7,933 nt of DNA from Actinomycetales bacterium. GTDB taxonomy: Bacteria; Actinomycetota; Actinomycetes; Actinomycetales; Actinomycetaceae. Shown piece after piece: positions 1 through 4,791 of this stretch (within the stretch, counting starts at the first letter, position 1; each line of letters starts with the position of its first letter). The notes under the pieces were generated by a model, which made no database searches, was not told where the DNA came from, and saw nothing but the letters and a program-made list of their open reading frames with translations. The stretch is from the NCBI GenBank assembly GCA_012513625.1, contig JAAZBW010000116.1, forward strand, positions 1 to 7,933, in the 5' to 3' direction. Both the position numbers and the translations under genes were made by a program.

Positions 1-135
1 CTCCGCCAGGGCCCGGAGGTGGGCCGCGCCTACCGCTTCCTCATGGACCTCCGCATGGAGGAGGGCCCGCTGGGGGAGGAGGAGGCCACGCGTCGCCTCC
101 TCGAGTGGTGGAACGCGGACGACGACGGCGCCTGA
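1..135 (+). CDS. pcnA: CCA-adding tRNA nucleotidyltransferase, C-terminal fragment
   Basis: The window opens inside this gene. 44 codons are visible in the frame starting at base 1, ending with TGA at 133-135. The translation contains GPEVGRAYRFLMDLRMEEGP followed by a Leu-Leu-Glu-Trp-Trp stretch. This resembles the extreme C-terminus of actinobacterial CCA tRNA nucleotidyltransferases, where a GP-VG-AY--L--LR-E-GPL segment precedes a Trp-rich end. The family adds or repairs the 3' CCA end of tRNAs. The catalytic head and HD-like parts lie upstream and cannot be checked. The acidic tail after the Trp pair (N-A-D-D-D-G-A) looks like a normal chain end, not a break. The family call rests on a short C-terminal signature, so it is probable but not certain. 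No convincing terminator follows the stop. Confidence 0.72.
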   Translation, partial: LRQGPEVGRAYRFLMDLRMEEGPLGEEEATRRLLEWWNADDDGA

Positions 136-160
136 GTCCCGTACCCGGCCCGCCCGACGC

Positions 161-306
161 GCCGATAGCTGCAGTGATCGCGACGCCGATGACGGCGGTC
201 ACCGGGGCGCGCCGATGACGGCGGTGATCGCGACGCTGATGGCGGCGGTGATCGGGACGCTAATGGCGGCGGTGATCGGGACGCTGATGGCGGCGGTCAC
301 CGGTCA
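161..306. repeat. Six imperfect 24-bp tandem repeats
   Basis: Six 24-bp units run from 161 to 306: 161-184, 185-208, 211-234, 235-258, 259-282 and 283-306, with a 2-bp insertion at 209-210. Units end alternately in a gtgatcg or gtcaccg form; the core reads GATGGCGGCGGTGATCGG. The last three are the most alike, which suggests recent expansion. In one frame (ATG at 215) the array would encode repeated L-M-A-A-V-I-G-T, read straight through into the downstream membrane protein. I prefer the start at 365, because a promoter sits between the array and that codon. Confidence 0.85.
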
Positions 307-328
307 CCACGACGCCGATTACTTTCTC

Positions 329-357
329 TTGCGGAAACGGAAAGACATCGCTACTGT
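329..357 (+). promoter_or_regulatory. Candidate leaderless promoter for the membrane-protein gene
   Basis: TTGCGG at 329-334 and TACTGT at 352-357 are separated by exactly 17 nt and resemble -35 and -10 elements. The -10 ends 7 nt before the ATG at 365, so transcription would begin at or next to the start codon. Leaderless mRNAs are common in actinobacteria, and no Shine-Dalgarno sequence precedes this ATG. The local sequence is also less GC-rich than its surroundings. Sequence inspection only. Confidence 0.5.
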
Positions 358-362
358 TTCCG
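332..362. promoter_or_regulatory. Candidate operator: 7-bp inverted repeat over the promoter
   Basis: CGGAAAC at 332-338 is the exact reverse complement of GTTTCCG at 356-362. A second partial left arm, ACGGAAA at 338-344, also pairs with TTTCCGT at 357-363. The arms cover the candidate -35 and -10 elements, so a protein bound here would block the promoter. The winged-helix regulator encoded one gene downstream is the obvious candidate for autoregulation (inference). Confidence 0.4.
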
Positions 363-364
363 TC

Positions 365-835
365 ATGGAAAACGACTACTCCGCGGCGGATGCGCTCCGC
401 GACATCGAGTCCGCCCGCGCCTCCACCGCCACCCAGATGGCAACTCCCTGGTGGTACCACCCGATCCTCGCCGTGATCCTGAGCACTGCCACGCTCATCA
501 TCGGCCTCGAGCTCGAGAACGCGGTCTCCCTCGGAATTCTCACCGGCATGCTTGTGGCGATCGGCCTCCTCACCGCCGCGTATCGGCGCGCGACGGGTGG
601 GTGGATCAGCTACCGGCAGGTGGGCCCGCGCTCCCGTCCCGTCTGGTACGCCTACGCCGGTTCGATGGTGGTGCTCATCATCCTCGCGGTGACCGCCAAC
701 CACGTGCTGGGCCTGCCGTGGGTGGCCTGGATGGCCGCTGGGTTCGTGTTTCTCGGCACGGTCGCCGCCGGGCCCGTGATGGACAGGCGAGTCCTACAGG
801 ACATCGCGGCCGGGGATGCGGGGTCCCAGAGGTGA
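365..835 (+). CDS. Small four-helix membrane protein of unknown function
   Basis: I do not recognise a named family. With the ATG at 365 the protein has 156 residues. The N-terminus (about 1-27) is polar and charged. Four hydrophobic segments follow, at about 29-48 (starting WWYHP), 52-73, 95-112 and 118-137. A basic loop lies between helices 2 and 3 (RRATGGWISYRQVGPRSRP) and a charged tail at the end. The start was chosen because a well-spaced promoter ends 7 nt upstream and because everything further 5' is tandem repeat. An in-frame ATG at 215 would give 206 residues with a repetitive hydrophobic extension and cannot be fully excluded. The stop overlaps the next gene's GTG (GTGA), so the two are translated together. 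Membrane protein plus small winged-helix partner is a recurrent pairing in Gram-positives, and the membrane protein's role is usually unknown. Confidence 0.8.
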   Translation: MENDYSAADALRDIESARASTATQMATPWWYHPILAVILSTATLIIGLELENAVSLGILTGMLVAIGLLTAAYRRATGGWISYRQVGPRSRPVWYAYAGSMVVLIILAVTANHVLGLPWVAWMAAGFVFLGTVAAGPVMDRRVLQDIAAGDAGSQR

Positions 836-1146
836 GCACCGCCCAGTTCAACGAGATCATCCATGCCCCGCTCCGCCTCCGAATCTGCGCCTCGCTCGCG
901 AGCGTGGACACCCTCGAGTTCGGCGTCCTCCGCGACGAATTCCAGGTGGCGGACTCCGTCCTCTCCAAGCATCTGAAGGTGCTCGTCGATTCCGGTTATG
1001 TGACCCTCGACAAGCCCACCGGTCTCGGCGGACGCCCCAAGACCTGGGTTCGCATCACCAAGGAGGGGCACGCTGCCCTGATCTCCCACATCGCGGCGCT
1101 CCGTGAGCTCGCCGCGATGGTGGATCTCGATGGGGCCGCCTCCTAG
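832..1146 (+). CDS. Winged-helix transcriptional regulator (MarR/ArsR-like, HTH_34 type)
   Basis: The 104-residue protein begins with GTG at 832, overlapping the stop of the membrane-protein gene in GTGA. It is a single DNA-binding domain. The first helix contains HAPLRLRICASLAS. A second helix spans about 28-38. The recognition helix is at about 41-53 (DSVLSKHLKVLVDSGYV region). A basic wing follows (GLGGRPKTWVRIT, about 64-76), then a C-terminal helix with EGHAALISHIAALREL. This pattern (LSKHL-L---GYV then R-TW-R-T--G--A) is that of the small HTH_34-type winged-helix family. No ligand or metal-binding domain is visible. The likely target is its own promoter, where an inverted repeat lies at 332-362 (inference). 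The in-frame extension upstream to 451 is out-of-frame coding sequence of the preceding gene and is not believed. Confidence 0.85.
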   Translation: MSTAQFNEIIHAPLRLRICASLASVDTLEFGVLRDEFQVADSVLSKHLKVLVDSGYVTLDKPTGLGGRPKTWVRITKEGHAALISHIAALRELAAMVDLDGAAS

Positions 1147-1172
1147 CTTCAAGCGGGCGATCCAGTTCCCAC

Positions 1173-1248
1173 GACAACGGCAGTTGCCTCCGAACTTGGC
1201 GCGAAAATGACCTTCAGAGCGCCGTTCTCGGAGGCAACTGCCGTTGTC
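1173..1248. repeat. Long inverted repeat with 21-bp perfect arms; possible terminator or dispersed palindromic element
   Basis: The left arm at 1173-1193 starts GACAACGGCAGTTGCC. It is exactly complementary to the right arm at 1228-1248, which ends GGCAACTGCCGTTGTC. The 34-nt spacer contains a further small stem, GGCGC at 1198-1202 with GCGCC at 1219-1223. The element lies 26 nt after the regulator's stop. The RNA would form a very stable hairpin that could end transcription, but no T-tract follows it. Its length and perfection equally suit a dispersed intergenic palindrome. Confidence 0.8.
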
Positions 1249-1254
1249 ATGAAA

Positions 1255-1398
1255 GTGGCGGTGGCTGCGCGTGCGGCGGGTTAGGGGCTCGGGCCATGGC
1301 GGGTCGGGCGATCGGGCCATGGCGGGGCGGGGGCCGGGTGGCGGTGGCGGAGCGTGCGGCGGGTTAGCGGCTCGGGCCATGGCGGGTCGGGCGATCGG
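1255..1398. repeat. Duplicated 61-bp GC-rich block
   Basis: Bases 1255-1315 recur at 1338-1398 with three mismatches in 61 positions, a period of 83 bp. Both copies contain GTGCGGCGGGTTAG and end with GGCGGGTCGGGCGATCGG. An extra partial GGGCCATGGCGGG lies between them. No open frame with plausible coding character covers the block. It lies between the inverted repeat and the AT-richer promoter region of feoA. Confidence 0.85.
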
Positions 1399-1446
1399 TC
1401 GAGGGCGGACCTGGAGATCTGGACTAGGAAATAGGTCCCGGGCGGC

Positions 1447-1476
1447 TTGACCATTAACGACATAACCTCGTAACGT
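1447..1476 (+). promoter_or_regulatory. Candidate promoter for the feo operon
   Basis: TTGACC at 1447-1452 and TAACGT at 1471-1476 are 18 nt apart, within the only clearly AT-richer stretch of this gap (about 1445-1485). Transcription would start near 1483, about 105 nt before the preferred feoA start. I see no full Fur or DtxR/IdeR palindrome; only a TAACCT half-site lies at 1463-1468, inside the spacer. Confidence 0.45.
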
Positions 1477-1546
1477 AAATAGCCAAAGGGCTGGGAAGCA
1501 GATGCGTTTCTCCCCTTCGGAGTCGGCACGGTGGAGTGGTGGTCCT

Positions 1547-1594
1547 CGGCAGGGTGGAGGCCATGAGCTCCGGCAGGGTGGAGGCCCCATGAGC
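1547..1594 (+). repeat. Tandem duplication of a ribosome-binding-site/ATG module
   Basis: CGGCAGGGTGGAGGCC followed by ATGAGC occurs twice: at 1547-1568, and at 1571-1594 with two extra C residues before the ATG. Each copy carries a Shine-Dalgarno-like GGTGGAGG just before an ATG. The second ATG (1589) is the preferred feoA start. The GGAGG-to-ATG distance is 2 nt in copy one and 4 nt in copy two, so the second should initiate better. Confidence 0.8.
1563..1592 (+). CDS. Possible 9-codon upstream ORF overlapping the feoA start
   Basis: The ATG of the first repeat copy opens a short frame, MSSGRVEAP, whose TGA (1590-1592) overlaps the feoA ATG (1589-1591) in ATGA. This is the geometry of translational coupling also used at feoA-feoB and feoB-nfu. 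It could be a leader peptide that hands ribosomes to feoA. It could equally be an accident of the duplication. Expression is unproven. Confidence 0.25.
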   Translation: MSSGRVEAP

Positions 1595-2017
1595 CTGCTC
1601 AGCGACGTTCTGAGCCAGCGCGACGTCAACGGCCTCTGCAGCGCGCAATCCGACGGCCACGTCCTCCTCGAGAAACTCCCCGTGGGGCAGAGCGGCACCG
1701 TCTCCGCAGTGTGTGATCTGGTGCGCCCGGAGGCGGCGCGCCGCCTCTTCGACCTCGGCTTCGTGCCCGGGGTTCCGGTCACGAAGCGCCGCCAGGACCT
1801 CTCCGGCCGCACGATGGTGATCGAGATCGGCGGCTACGAGATCGCGATGCGTGCCGATCAGGCCCGCTGCATCCAGGTGGACACGGCCGTCCCCTCCCCG
1901 CCCGCCTCCCCACAACTCGTCGGAGCCCCGCCCGCCGCATCCCAACCCGCCGGAGCCCCGCCCGCCGGATCTTCCACGGCTGCCGGCAGGGCCATGAGTT
2001 CCCGGCCCACTCCGTGA
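1589..2017 (+). CDS. feoA: FeoA-domain ferrous iron transport protein
   Basis: FeoA is a small cytoplasmic SH3-like protein that works with the FeoB permease. With the ATG at 1589 the product has 142 residues. The FeoA domain covers about 28-98: LPVGQSGTVSAV, then ARRLFDLGFVPGVPV (the family's LG--PG turn), then a beta-rich GGYEIAMRADQARCIQV end. Family members are usually 75-90 residues. Here there are about 27 extra N-terminal residues and a Pro/Ala/Ser-rich tail (about 99-142) with a 10-residue repeat beginning GAPPA. An alternative in-frame ATG at 1502 adds 29 Gly/Arg-rich residues and lies about 19 nt past the predicted transcription start. I prefer 1589 because it has a GGTGGAGG ribosome-binding site and the domain is intact from there. 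The stop overlaps the feoB GTG in GTGA. Confidence 0.88.
   Translation: MSLLSDVLSQRDVNGLCSAQSDGHVLLEKLPVGQSGTVSAVCDLVRPEAARRLFDLGFVPGVPVTKRRQDLSGRTMVIEIGGYEIAMRADQARCIQVDTAVPSPPASPQLVGAPPAASQPAGAPPAGSSTAAGRAMSSRPTP
1921..1971. repeat. 30-bp-period repeat in the feoA tail
   Basis: CGGAGCCCCGCCCGCCG begins at 1921 and again at 1951. The 21-bp copies (1921-1941 and 1951-1971) differ at one base. The repeat is in frame and yields the successive GAPPA segments of the FeoA C-terminal tail. Confidence 0.8.
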
Positions 2018-4059
2018 GCGAGTGCCACTCGGGCGGCCGGAAGCGGCCTACCACAGCCGCCCGTGCCAAGGCCGGCTCACGAAATATCCCCGGCTCGCCA
2101 ACCATCCACGGCTCGCCAACCATCCCCGGCTCGCCCGCCACCGCCACCACCACCACCACCACCGCCACGCGAGTGGCACTTGTGGGCGCGCCCAACGCCG
2201 GGAAGACCACCCTGTTCAATGCGCTCGCGGGCACGCGCGCCCGTACGGGCAACTACCCCGGTGTGACCGTGGCCAAGCACGAGGCGGGCCTCCGCATCGG
2301 CAGCACCCGCCTGGTGCTCGAAGACCTGCCCGGCTGCTACAGCCTCGATCCGATCAGCCCGGACGAGCAGATCGTGGTGGACCTCCTGGACTCCGAGATA
2401 CTCGATCCGGCCGTGCCGGACGCGGTGATGGTGGTGGCGGACCTCACCACGCTCCGCCGCTCCCTTTCCCTCGTGAGCCAGGTCCTGAACCTCGGCCTCC
2501 CCACGGTGGTGGTGGCCACCTTCGGTGACCAGCTCGCGCGCCGGGGCGGCTCGGTCAACACCGAGGCACTCTCGAAGGCCCTCGGTGTCCCCGTCCTCGA
2601 CGTCCCGGCGGGAGACGCCCGTCGCCTCGCGGCCCTGCGTACCGAGCTCGCGGGCGCCGGCGAATGGCAGCCCCGCCACCTTCCCGTCCCGATCGAGGTG
2701 GCGGCCCTCACCGGCTGGATTGATTCCGTGCTTACCCGCGCTGAATACACACCCCCGGGAGGCGACGCCCGCACCCGCCGGATTGACGACGTGCTCCTCC
2801 ATCCGGTGTTCGGCACCCTCACCTTCTTTGCGGTGATGTTCCTGCTGTTCCAGGCGGTGTTCACGTGGGCGGCACCCTTCCAGGATGCGATCGAGGGCCT
2901 CTTCGCCGCGCTCGGCGAGCTCGTGGCCCGTACGGTCACGATCGGCTGGCTCGCGGACTTCCTCGGCAACGCCCTGATTGGCGGCGTGGGCGGCGTCCTC
3001 GTGTTCGTTCCCCAGATCGCGCTGCTGTTCCTCCTCATCGCCCTGCTCGAGGGCACCGGCTACATGTCTCGCGCCGCGTTCCTGATGGACCGGCTCATGA
3101 GCCGCTTCGGCCTCGAGGGCCGCGCCTTCGTGGCGCTCCTCTCCTCCCTGGCCTGCGCCATTCCGGGGATCATGGCCACCCGAACCCTGCCCTCCGCGCG
3201 GGACCGGATCGCCACGATCATGGCCGCTCCGCTCATGACCTGCTCGGCCCGCATCCCCGTCTACGTGCTCCTCATCGGGCTGCTGGTGCCCGCGGACTCC
3301 ACGTTCGGACCCTTCGGAGCCCAGGGCGCCCTGATGTTCGCCCTCTACATTGCCGGCGCCCTCGCCTCGCTCGGCACCGCCTGGGTATTCAGCCGGATCG
3401 CCGGCCGCCGCGGCCTCTCACTCCCCTTCTACATGGAGATGCCCTCCTACCAACTGCCGCGGCTGCGCACAATGGCCCTTTCCGTGTGGGAATCGTGCTG
3501 GGCGTTCGTGCGCAAGGTGGGCACCACGATCCTCGCCACCACGATCGTGCTCTGGGTGCTCCTCACCTTCCCCCTCCACTCGGATACCCAACTCGCCGCC
3601 GCCGGGATCGACCCCACGGACCACGTGGCTGTCGCCTCCTACCAGGTGGACAGGTCCTACGCGGCGGACCTCGGGCGCCTTGCCGAGCCGGTGTTCGAGC
3701 CCCTCGGTTACGACTGGCGCATCAACGTGGGCATCGTCTCCTCCCTGGCGGCCCGCGAGGTGGTGGTGGCCACGCTCGGCCAAATCGCCGCGGCCGAGGA
3801 TCCGGAGAATCCCGCGGAGGCCCTCGCGAACATGACGGTGGCGGACGGCCCCCGTGCAGGCGAGCCCCTCTTCACCCCCGCCGTGATCGGCAGCCTGCTG
3901 GTCTTCTTCATCTTCGCCCTCCAGTGCATGGCCACGGTGGGCACCATCCGGCGCGAGACGGGCGGCTGTAGGTGGCCCGCCATAGCGTTCGGCTACATGT
4001 TCGCGCTCGCCTGGCTCGGCGCGTTCGCCACCTACACCCTGGTGGGTGCCCTCACATGA
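2014..4059 (+). CDS. feoB: FeoB ferrous iron permease (G-protein-coupled)
   Basis: FeoB imports Fe2+ across the cytoplasmic membrane and carries a cytosolic GTPase domain. The 681-residue protein starts at GTG 2014, overlapping the feoA stop. Residues 1-52 are a low-complexity leader (C4-H5 near the start, GSP repeats, six Thr). The G domain follows: G1 GAPNAGKT at 58-65, G2 Thr85 in YPGVTV, G3 DLPG at 104-107. At the G4 position TFGD (169-172) replaces the usual NxxD. The membrane part begins near H263 (HPVFGTLTFF). It includes the paired gate motifs: GRAFVALLSSLACAIPGIMATR (369-390, first half GRAFVALLSS) and LMTCSARIPVY with Cys410. The C-terminal helices contain ALQCMATVGTIRRETG. Length and architecture are normal for the family. 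The stop overlaps the next ATG in ATGA. No FeoC domain is fused. Confidence 0.96.
   Translation: MSECHSGGRKRPTTAARAKAGSRNIPGSPTIHGSPTIPGSPATATTTTTTATRVALVGAPNAGKTTLFNALAGTRARTGNYPGVTVAKHEAGLRIGSTRLVLEDLPGCYSLDPISPDEQIVVDLLDSEILDPAVPDAVMVVADLTTLRRSLSLVSQVLNLGLPTVVVATFGDQLARRGGSVNTEALSKALGVPVLDVPAGDARRLAALRTELAGAGEWQPRHLPVPIEVAALTGWIDSVLTRAEYTPPGGDARTRRIDDVLLHPVFGTLTFFAVMFLLFQAVFTWAAPFQDAIEGLFAALGELVARTVTIGWLADFLGNALIGGVGGVLVFVPQIALLFLLIALLEGTGYMSRAAFLMDRLMSRFGLEGRAFVALLSSLACAIPGIMATRTLPSARDRIATIMAAPLMTCSARIPVYVLLIGLLVPADSTFGPFGAQGALMFALYIAGALASLGTAWVFSRIAGRRGLSLPFYMEMPSYQLPRLRTMALSVWESCWAFVRKVGTTILATTIVLWVLLTFPLHSDTQLAAAGIDPTDHVAVASYQVDRSYAADLGRLAEPVFEPLGYDWRINVGIVSSLAAREVVVATLGQIAAAEDPENPAEALANMTVADGPRAGEPLFTPAVIGSLLVFFIFALQCMATVGTIRRETGGCRWPAIAFGYMFALAWLGAFATYTLVGALT
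2091..2163. repeat. 18-bp tandem repeats and an ACC run in the feoB 5' end
   Basis: Three 18-bp units beginning CGGCTCGCC lie at 2091-2108, 2109-2126 and 2127-2144. The first two differ at one base; the third has diverged. They encode GSPTIH, GSPTIP and a related GSP segment. Six consecutive ACC codons follow at 2146-2163 (six Thr). Both parts are in frame, so copy-number change would alter leader length without breaking feoB. Confidence 0.85.
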
Positions 4060-4712
4060 CCGCTCCCTCACCCTCGCCGGTGCCCCACGACGTCGCGCCC
4101 GCCGTGGCCCCTCCCTCATCCTCGCCGGTGCCCCACGGCGTCGAGCCCGCCGTGGCCCCTCCCCTTCCGATCCACGCCGAGACCACCCCCGACGACGCCG
4201 TGGTGCGCTGGGTGGTGCCCGCCACCGCGGTCCCGGGTCGCGGTCACGTCACGCGCGCTGCCGAGCCGCTCGCCCGCCTTCAGCGCGAGGGCGTGGTCAC
4301 GGAGATCGAGTGCGACGACGGCGCCCTCCTCGTCCGCCTCGCCCCCACCGCCTCGTGGCGGGAGTGGGCGGAGCCCGTGCGCCGCGCCCTGGTGGAGTCT
4401 CTGGCTCAGCCGGGGGAGTGGGAGACCGAGGGGCGGGCGGATCTGGCCGCCGTCCTCGCGGAGGTACTTGCCGGTCCCACGGGGGAGTTCATCGCCTCCC
4501 ACGGGGGCACCGTGCGCGTGATCCGCGTGGATGGCGACGATGCCGTTGTGCAACTGGGTGGCAACTGCGGCGACTGTCCGCTCCAGGGATTCACGCTCCA
4601 GCGTCGGATCGGCGAGGCCGTCCGGGAGAGGTATCCGCAGCTCAGGACACTCGAGGTGGAGCGCGGGAAGCGGGCATTCCGGCCACGGTTCCGAGTCCCC
4701 GTGGGAGTGTGA
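4056..4712 (+). CDS. NifU/Nfu-like iron-sulfur protein, third gene of the feo operon
   Basis: The 218-residue product starts at ATG 4056, sharing ATGA with the feoB stop. Residues 1-40 are Pro/Ala-rich with a 16-residue tandem repeat. About 45-120 resembles the Nfu N-terminal domain (AVVRWVVPATAVPGRG, then AAEPLARLQREGVVTEIE, then WREWAEPVRRALVESL). About 132-205 is a NifU C-terminal domain: ASHGGTVRVIRVDGDDAVVQL, first part ASHGGTVRVI, then GGNCGDCPLQGFTLQ with CGDC at 171-174. Nfu proteins use that CxxC pair, normally in a dimer, to hold a [4Fe-4S] cluster and pass it to targets. Position directly after feoB suggests use of newly imported iron, or a role like that of the small third Feo protein FeoC. 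Both are inferences. The in-frame extension upstream to 3972 lies inside feoB and is rejected. Confidence 0.87.
   Translation: MTAPSPSPVPHDVAPAVAPPSSSPVPHGVEPAVAPPLPIHAETTPDDAVVRWVVPATAVPGRGHVTRAAEPLARLQREGVVTEIECDDGALLVRLAPTASWREWAEPVRRALVESLAQPGEWETEGRADLAAVLAEVLAGPTGEFIASHGGTVRVIRVDGDDAVVQLGGNCGDCPLQGFTLQRRIGEAVRERYPQLRTLEVERGKRAFRPRFRVPVGV
4065..4160. repeat. 48-bp tandem duplication in the Nfu-like gene
   Basis: Two 48-bp copies, 4065-4112 and 4113-4160, encode PSPSPVPHDVAPAVAP and PSSSPVPHGVEPAVAP. The copies share CTCGCCGGTGCCCCACG and differ at only a few bases. The repeat lengthens a disordered N-terminal leader ahead of the first folded domain. Confidence 0.87.
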
Positions 4713-4791
4713 GATCGGTCGCGGTGCTCGCCGCAGGGGCAGGGCCGCTCGCATACTGAACTGAGCATGTTCGGAATACCAGAGGATTCAG

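Noticed and set aside
161..306. CRISPR array
   Set aside because: The 24-bp units are contiguous, with no unique spacers and no cas genes.
1407..1438. GGACCT/AGGTCC inverted repeat upstream of the feo promoter
   Set aside because: Six-bp arms with a 20-nt spacer are expected by chance in sequence of this composition.
1452..1470. DtxR/IdeR-type iron box at the feo promoter
   Set aside because: Only the TAACCT half-site (1463-1468) matches; the other half shows no similarity, so an iron-responsive operator cannot be claimed.
1502..1588. N-terminal extension of FeoA from the ATG at 1502
   Set aside because: It adds only Gly/Arg-rich sequence from the duplicated module and has a weak ribosome-binding site. 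It is kept as a possible alternative in the feoA entry.
652..1812. Long minus-strand open frame (386 codons)
   Set aside because: It lies antisense to the membrane/regulator pair and feoA, spans noncoding repeats and is Arg/Pro-rich with no recognisable domain. Such frames are a GC-skewed codon artefact.
2063..2528. His- and Pro-rich open frames on the + strand at the feoB 5' end
   Set aside because: They are out-of-frame readings of the CAC/ACC repeat and 18-bp units; the feoB frame carries intact G motifs.
4752..4757. CATACT as a ponA promoter -10
   Set aside because: No -35-like sequence lies 16-18 nt upstream (CGCCGC there), so the promoter is not supported.
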